Shown: positions 58,190 to 64,000 of the stretch, piece after piece
Position numbering within the stretch: position 1 is the stretch's first letter
Layout: every line of letters begins with the position of its first letter
Assembly (NCBI GenBank): GCA_963932465.1
Contig: OZ010786.1
Coordinates: 445,830,619-445,894,618 of the forward strand
DNA length: 64,000 nucleotides
Direction of reading: 5' to 3'
Source of the DNA: Maratus speciosus
Lineage: Eukaryota; Arthropoda; Arachnida; Araneae; Salticidae
Program-made: the position numbers and the translations under genes
The notes under the pieces: generated by a model
Seen by the model: only the letters and a program-made list of their open reading frames with translations
Told to the model about the DNA's origin: nothing
Database searches by the model: none

Positions 58190-59215
58190 CCCTTACCGTG
58201 CAATTTTTCCAAATTCAAGGAGAACCTGTTGGGCAAAGCCAAAAACAAGCACAAACATTTTGGTTCGATTGTATGCATAATTTTATACGCTGTTCGATGG
58301 TACAATAATGAAAATGGCACAGAGATCGGAATTATAGCGCCCCCTTCTTTCGGAATTTTTTCAAGTTCAGGGAGGACTTGTTTGCCATAGCCAGAAACAT
58401 GCACAAAAAATTTGGTTCAATTATATGGATAACTTCATACACTTTTCGATGGTACAATAATGAAAATGGTACAGACATCGCAATTATAGTGCCCCCTTCC
58501 GGCAGAATTTTTCCAAATTCAGGGAGGACCTTCGTGACATGACCAAAAATAAACACATAAAATTTGGTTCAATTCTATGCATAACTTCATACACTTTTCG
58601 ATGGTGCAATATTCAAAATCACACAAAAATCGCTATTACAGCGCCCCCTAGCGGCGAATTTTTTGCAAATTCATGGAGGACCTGCTTGCTATATCCAAAA
58701 ACTTAAAATAAAAATTTGGTTTAATTCTATGCATAACTTCATAAACTTTTGGGCGGTACAATATTCAAAATCGCACAAAAATCACTATTACAGCGCCGCC
58801 TACCGGCGAATTTTTTCCAAATTCAGGGAGGACCTGCTTGCCATAGCCAAAAACTTAAAATAAAAATTTGGTTCAATTCTATGCATAACTTCATACACTT
58901 TTTGATGGTACAATATTCAAAATCGCACAAAAAATGCATTTACAGCGCCCCCTACCTCCAAATTTTTTCCAAATTCAGGGAGGACCTGCTTGTCATATCC
59001 AAAAACTTAAACTAAAAATTTGGTTCAATTCTATGCATAACTCCATACACTTTTGGATGGTACAATATTCAAAATCGCACAAAAATTGTTATATCAGCGC
59101 CCCCTACCGGCGAATTTTTTCCAAATTCCGGGAGGACCTGCTTGCCATAGCCAAAAACTTATAATAAAATTTTGGTTTAATTCTATACATAACTTCATAC
59201 ACTTTTTGATGGTAC
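58190..59215. repeat. about seven tandem 151-bp units
   Basis: The GCGCCCCCTACCGGCGAATT landmark and variants recur at about 58341, 58491, 58641, 58793, 58946 and 59097 (spacing 150-153). Each unit contains TTCAGGGAGGACCTGCTTGC and TTCTATGCATAACTTCATAC. The many open frames here on both strands are repeat artefacts. Confidence 0.92.
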
Positions 59216-59221
59216 AATGGC

Positions 59222-59309
59222 GACAGACAGACGGACAGACGGACAGACGGACGGACGGACAGACGGACAGACGGACAGACGGACAGACGGACACACAGAC
59301 AGACAGACA
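59222..59309. repeat. (GACGGACA)n / (GACA)n microsatellite
   Basis: Continuous GACGGACA-type repeats of about 88 bp close the 151-bp array. Long frames on the minus strand rich in S, V, C and P are translations of this repeat. Confidence 0.95.
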
Positions 59310-59428
59310 TTTTCTATAAACATGTTTTTTGGAATCTCTGACCCCTAAAACATGCAAATCCGTCGAAAACCGGAAGTCGAAAAAAATTTCGATTACAATA
59401 CTTTCATCTATTGAAGATAGAAGAAAGT

Positions 59429-60204
59429 AAAAATGAATATCTAATACAAAGTTTACTTAACATTTTACTCTTAATAAGAGGAAAGTAATTGTTGAAGGGG
59501 TTGTTTTGCTTACATATAATGTTTAATTAAATTATGTTAATTTTACTGCATGTAAACTTTTAATTATTTACATAAATAAATGTATTAACATATTATAATA
59601 TTTGCATTTAGTATTTAGCAAAGTTGAGTCTCTAAAGTTCAGTTGTAGTATAAAGATACTGGTTTTTGAATATTATTAAAAAATTACCAAAACAATTTAT
59701 ATTAAAAAGGGCAACTATATGCAGAAGTTTTTTTTTTTTTTTTTTTTTTTTTAAACTGGTCTTCAATACTATAAGCAATACGACTCCGGCAAACTCCGGC
59801 ACACCCTTTAAAAACTATATATGTAAATATATATATATATATATATATATACATAAATTAGAGCTAAAAAGACTTAACAAATCACATTTTTAACTTTAAT
59901 TTTTCTTATTATATTAAAAATGAAGCTATTGAGTTCAAAAATTCATTAAGCCACAAAAAATATGCATCTAAACATAATTACACATAATAACAACATTGAA
60001 ACATAAGAATAAAGCACGTCTCCCTAAAGAAACCTCCACTTCAGCTGCGGCTATGAGTCATCAGATATGATTAATGCTTCTGGAATCAACATAGACCGAT
60101 GCACCAATTAGTCAGCTATTTAAATTTACGCTTTATACAATTCTTGAGCTAATTTTAATTTTTTGCAATATTGGCCACCTTTTTGTGTCAAATACTCCAC
60201 TGTG
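59429..60204. other. remainder of the block B insertion; poly-T and (TA)n
   Basis: AT-rich sequence with a T-run at about 59729-59752 and a TA run at about 59828-59852. It contains ACTCCGGCAAACTCCGGCAC. No gene. Confidence 0.45.
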
Positions 60205-60991
60205 CGCCCTGTGTTGCCCGGGCGGTAATAGTCTAAATCTTGGGTGCGAGAAGAAAGCCATGCATACATTTCATATCGGGGAAAAATTCGCTGGAAATAA
60301 CGAAAGATAAGTCAATCGAACGAATTTAACTGATAGTAGCCTTATATAAGCCTCAAATGTGCATTAATTATCTTTAACTCGTTTTTGTATCGGCGTTGCC
60401 CAGGAACGTGATAATAATCTTAAACACACCTGAAGTTTGTATGATTAACTAAGCCGATTGTGTATGAATTTATATTTTTAAATGAAAAATTCTCAAGAAA
60501 AATATTAATATTTATATGAAAAACGGTCATAAGAAGATATATATTTTTTTCACAAAGGACGGTTACACAGTTTTTTTTTTAAATATAGTTTATGTTTTCC
60601 GAATTCTTTGAATTTTTTTTTATCGGTTATCAACATAACGCTTTTACAGACCGAGTAAAAACTTCGGGAAAAAATATTATTATCTAGTTGAAAGAAATAT
60701 GTTACTGTGAAGTCACGAATGCGTTCCTTTGTGAAAAGTCACTAGATGATTGCAGAGTAGCACTTATTTTATACACTTGCTGTTTATAAAATTTCCTTTT
60801 TAGAAATCACAGGTTCAGAAATTAGCAATTTGTGTTTGTTACTTAAGTTTTGCACGCTATTCTATATTATTTTGTCACACACACCTTACACTCAGTTAAA
60901 AACATTAAAAATAGATCATTAACTCCCATAAATAGCTAGTGTCATAAATTATGAGTTTAATAATATACGAACACAATGACACAAAATAAAA

Positions 60992-61265
60992 GAGACATAT
61001 ATGGGCTGGAACATGAGATTTATTGGTGCCACATGGATAAATATATTGAGATTACTATATACATCGGTTTTGACTGTATTGGAATTTTGACACACTGAAG
61101 AGAATTTTGACTCCTGGTTTTGAAGAAAGGAATTTGGTAAAACCTCATGTCCAGCAGATTCAAAGAGAGGCTATTGTCTTCGAAGGCTATGGATTGAAGA
61201 GGTACTACTATTGTTCTTCCAACTTCAAGAACTGGTCTATTTTCAATGAAGGCTTGAGACATTAA
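60992..61265 (+). other. conserved island, second copy
   Basis: This is the block B counterpart of 12402-12672. The plus-strand frame 61074-61265 keeps all 63 codons and the stop (changes: His to Pro, Phe to Ser). The minus frame 61262-61020 keeps 80 codons with four replacements. Sequence beyond 61266 diverges quickly from block A. Confidence 0.45.
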
Positions 61266-62414
61266 TTAATGAGACTGCTTCGATATCTTTTTTCCGGAGA
61301 ACAATTTCCGAAAATTTGAAAATTTCTCTTGAAACCACTTGTAGATGTTGTTCCTTTTATTATTTCTTTCTCGGATTCTATCTACTGAAAAGAAATTTGT
61401 GCAAAAATAAGTACGTGCCAATATTGAAAATTTATTTAATGACTATATCTCTATATATTTGTTTAAACATTTAACATACTTTATTAAGAATTGTTGTTTT
61501 TAATAGCTGTACTATGCTTTATAATGCACATATCAAGTTGAACTGATGTATGTAAGATGAGTCCACTAGTAACTGACCAATGAGAAACAAAACTGTCGAA
61601 AGCAACAATTAATGCACATATATGTTAATTTCATTTGGAATACTAACCAAAATTATTATTAGTTTTGTTTTCTAAAGCTTTGAGTTTTACTGATCAATTA
61701 CTATTGTAATCATCTTAACCCTTTTAGGGACAAAGCACTTCCATTGCTAAAATGTTGAAATGAGTGAATGAAACCGTAATTTACGAACAAATTTATTTGC
61801 AAATACGAAAATATTATATTTCAGATACATAATAAACGGAAAATTTTTATAACAGAATTCTGGTGTGTTACGTGGTTTCATAAGCATAACACCACCCTTG
61901 TAAGGGTTCATAGAGAGAATGTCTTGTTGATGACTCTCTTTATTTTTGTGGCTCTTTTCTTCGGTTAAGGGTGTCTTCAAATACAAATTACGTTCCTAAA
62001 TTTCTTTTTGTTCATAAACTCATAAGACAGGCAGGACCTGTTGTTAGGAAACAATAAGATCGAATAAATTTTTCAATATTTTGATTATATCATTAAGTAA
62101 ATACTATTAAAAGTGACGTTTAGAACCAAAATTTCTTATGCCACAGTCTGATAACAATAGCTGATAACCCAAGATGTAAATCATTTATAGGAATTTGAAA
62201 AAGTCTATATGATCCCAAATCACTGCAATACTTATGCCTGCAGCTCTCACGCGTTTATATATGAGCTTAAGTTTTTAATAATACTCCGAGATCCAACGCG
62301 GACCTCCCGGGTTGCAGAATACAAAGGAAAAGATTTTTTTTAATATTAATATATTTTTTTAGATTTCTCATTAACAGCACAAACCGCATTTTTATTTCAA
62401 AAGTTTCAACTTTG

Positions 62415-62880
62415 TATTGAAATAAAGTTTGGAATTTATCAATAGCGATATTTTCGTATGAGTTAAGAACTGAAGGAATCGCCAATGATGTCACTGCTTA
62501 AGCAGTTCTTTATATTCTGATTATTTCAGATATTTAATGGTGTAATTTCATTATATGACTATTGAATTTCTGTTTTATTTATATTATTTATTTTAATGAT
62601 GAAGTTTTAACCATGCTTGAAAACCATAACCAATTATTTTAAAAACCATAAAAAATGAATAAATTGCGATAAAATATTTAAATAAATTGCAATACAGTTT
62701 TGAAATAAATTGCATTCATAAATACATTTTTTCCTCTATTCGAATGTGTTAAAATTGAAAATGTGCGATGTTCAGAAGTTTGAAAAATAGCTGTAAAAGC
62801 GAAATTTAATCGTCTGCTGTTGCCATTATCAAAATGACGTCGTTTTACTCGCGAACACATTTGTCCATTAAAATATAAAT
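62415..62880 (+). repeat. dispersed repeat family R, copy 3
   Basis: It corresponds to 13830-14400 within the duplicated blocks, with GATGTTCAGAAGTTT, AATCGTCTGCTGTTGCCA and a tail ATTTGTCCATTAAAATATA. Confidence 0.65.
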
Positions 62881-63350
62881 AGAAGTTCTTTTCTAGGAAA
62901 AGTCAAATAATCCTCATTAACTCCATCGGACGAGTAACACCACCTGGATATGATAATGGTACAAAAAGTGTTAAAACTATTAAAACTTGAAAAGGAACGA
63001 ACTGCGTTATTTTACAACAAAGTAATTTAAGTAACAATATTTCAATTATAAATCTTATGATTTGATATTTAAAGAGAAAATGTGATATGCAATTTCAGAA
63101 ATTGCAGAAAAGAAATGTAATTCTTTATCTTATTTAGAAAAACCATAATCAATTTTGTTTTTGTAGTTTTTACTGTCCTTTCATCAAGCATTTGTTTGGT
63201 ATATGATTTTGTTTTTCAATATCCAGTTTTATTTCACCTAGGATATCTGGTCTTTCCTCAAGAGAATGAAGATCGAAATGCAAGCAATAAAAATGCATAT
63301 ATAAATGCTGGCAATAGTTTTATTGCGGGTAATTAATTCGTATCATATTA

Positions 63351-63388
63351 GGGGGTTCTGCCCCCTACGAGCTACGCTCGTCAACCCC
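63351..63388. repeat. compact GC-rich double hairpin
   Basis: GGGGGTTCTGCCCCC forms one stem. ACGAGC-TAC-GCTCGT forms a second, immediately followed by CAACCCC. It stands out in an AT-rich setting and may mark the end of a repeat element. Confidence 0.6.
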
Positions 63389-63410
63389 TGTTCAGACACC
63401 GCAGACTCTA

Positions 63411-64000
63411 ACAGCACGCTAATTTGATCGACTTTAAAAAGGTTTCGGAAGATTGAATTATAATTTGAATCTGACAATTATAATCTGACGTAATTTTCAC
63501 CGAACTTTTCTTTCTCTTTTTAATAATCACGTAAAAATACTTTTGTTAGAAATGAAATATTATGATCATCTTAAAATATCAAATAAATGTCTCGTGCAAT
63601 TTTCAAATTTAAACTGTTTTGCAATATTATTTTTTTCTCATTTTACGTAGTAAGTGTAATGTGACGTAAATTCTCTTATTTAAGACTTCTAACGGATGTT
63701 AATGAATTTATTATTTTATAATATTCTTTCTCTTTTAAAATTCACGTGTAAATATAGTTTTTTGACGTAATTTTCAATGAGTTCCTGCTTTTTATATTTT
63801 CTGTTTATAAAAGTCACGTGTAAAATAAATTTTTAATTTGAATCAAAAAGTATTGTTTGCGCTGTTTATACAGTTGGCAACGGTTTAAATTAATACAATT
63901 TTCTAAAATATGTAAAAAATATCTCTCGAAATGCTGAAAATTTGAATTTAAAATAGAAATAAAACGTCAAAAAATGAGTAAAATTAAAAAACTAAATGCA
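63411..64000. other. AT-rich sequence with recurring GACGTAA / CACGTGTAAA motifs
   Basis: TGACGTAATTTTCA-type motifs at about 63487, 63661 and 63764, and TCACGTRTAAA-type motifs at about 63528, 63742 and 63813, suggest a degenerate tandem repeat. No gene is seen up to the window end. Confidence 0.4.

Larger units (their letters stand above)
57887..59428. mobile_element. 1.5-kb element with ACTTTCTTCTATCTT ends and internal tandem repeats
   Basis: ACTTTCTTCTATCTT starts at 57887, and its inverted copy AAGATAGAAGAAAGT ends at 59428. Between them lie 151-bp tandem units and a GACGGACA microsatellite. Block A lacks the whole 57.75-60.2 kb stretch. The class is unknown and no transposase is visible. 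Confidence 0.6.
60205..63220. repeat. block B continuation (matches about 11.38-15.21 kb)
   Basis: Homology resumes at GGTAATAGTCTAAATCTTGG and runs to about 63220 (CTGTCCTTTCATCAAGCATT). It lacks the 11521-11719 and 14403-14854 elements of block A, so it records both empty sites. Confidence 0.8.

Noticed and set aside
58180..59164. Overlapping 66-88 codon frames with FFQIQGGPACHSQK-like peptides
   Set aside because: They arise from the 151-bp tandem units and shift frame between units. There is no single conserved frame.
59094..59357. Minus-strand frames rich in S, V, C and P
   Set aside because: Translations of the GACGGACA microsatellite.

Overview
This window is eukaryotic nuclear DNA, very AT-rich and dominated by transposable elements. 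It has spliceosomal introns (GT..AG), LTR and Penelope-type retroelements, several DNA-transposon superfamilies and many simple repeats. There is no operon structure, and I found no tRNA, rRNA or CRISPR. The mix (BEL/Pao, a permuted Penelope-like element, Tigger, hAT, mariner and TTAA-targeting elements) fits an arthropod genome, possibly an arachnid. That placement is an inference with modest confidence.

The only host protein-coding gene I can support is on the minus strand: a divergent protein-kinase-like gene with ATG at 25266. Its exons are 25266-24710, 22052-21619 and 18695-18504. Both junctions have GT/AG signals and compatible codon phases. Exons 1 and 2 hold the kinase domain, which reads HLD in place of HRD and DFD in place of DFG. 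Exon 3 is a hydrophilic tail. It ends at a donor site, so further 3' exons should lie below 18504, but I could not find them. Its introns carry TTAA- and TA-targeting elements.

The rest is layered repeats. Block A (about 5.6-15.2 kb) and block B (about 40.1-63.2 kb) are direct copies of one long segment: a tandem array of roughly 510-565 bp units followed by several kb of single-copy-like sequence. Block B has been split by large insertions: a CAGGG-ended element with a Tigger inside it (40305-43146), a TTAA-flanked 9.9 kb composite (45504-55411), an insertion at about 55601-56815 and another at about 57.75-60.2 kb. Block A carries its own insertions (8909-10116, 11521-11719, 14403-14854). 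Each copy therefore shows the empty site for several insertions in the other.

Inside the 9.9 kb composite lies a decayed Penelope-like element with its GIY-YIG endonuclease before the reverse transcriptase (Naiad-like order). It is interrupted by a 1.3 kb TA-flanked element. A hAT element with a perfect 8-bp target duplication sits close by.

From 25.8 to 38 kb there are two adjacent composites. The first is a 5.9 kb TTAA-flanked element carrying a frameshifted transposase of the 'Mutator-like' PF20700 type and a 4 x 374 bp satellite. The second is an inverted-repeat element of about 590 bp split by a BEL/Pao retrotransposon (32086-37739) with a perfect 5-bp target duplication and a deletion that removes the reverse-transcriptase YVDD box. 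All recognised transposon genes are broken.
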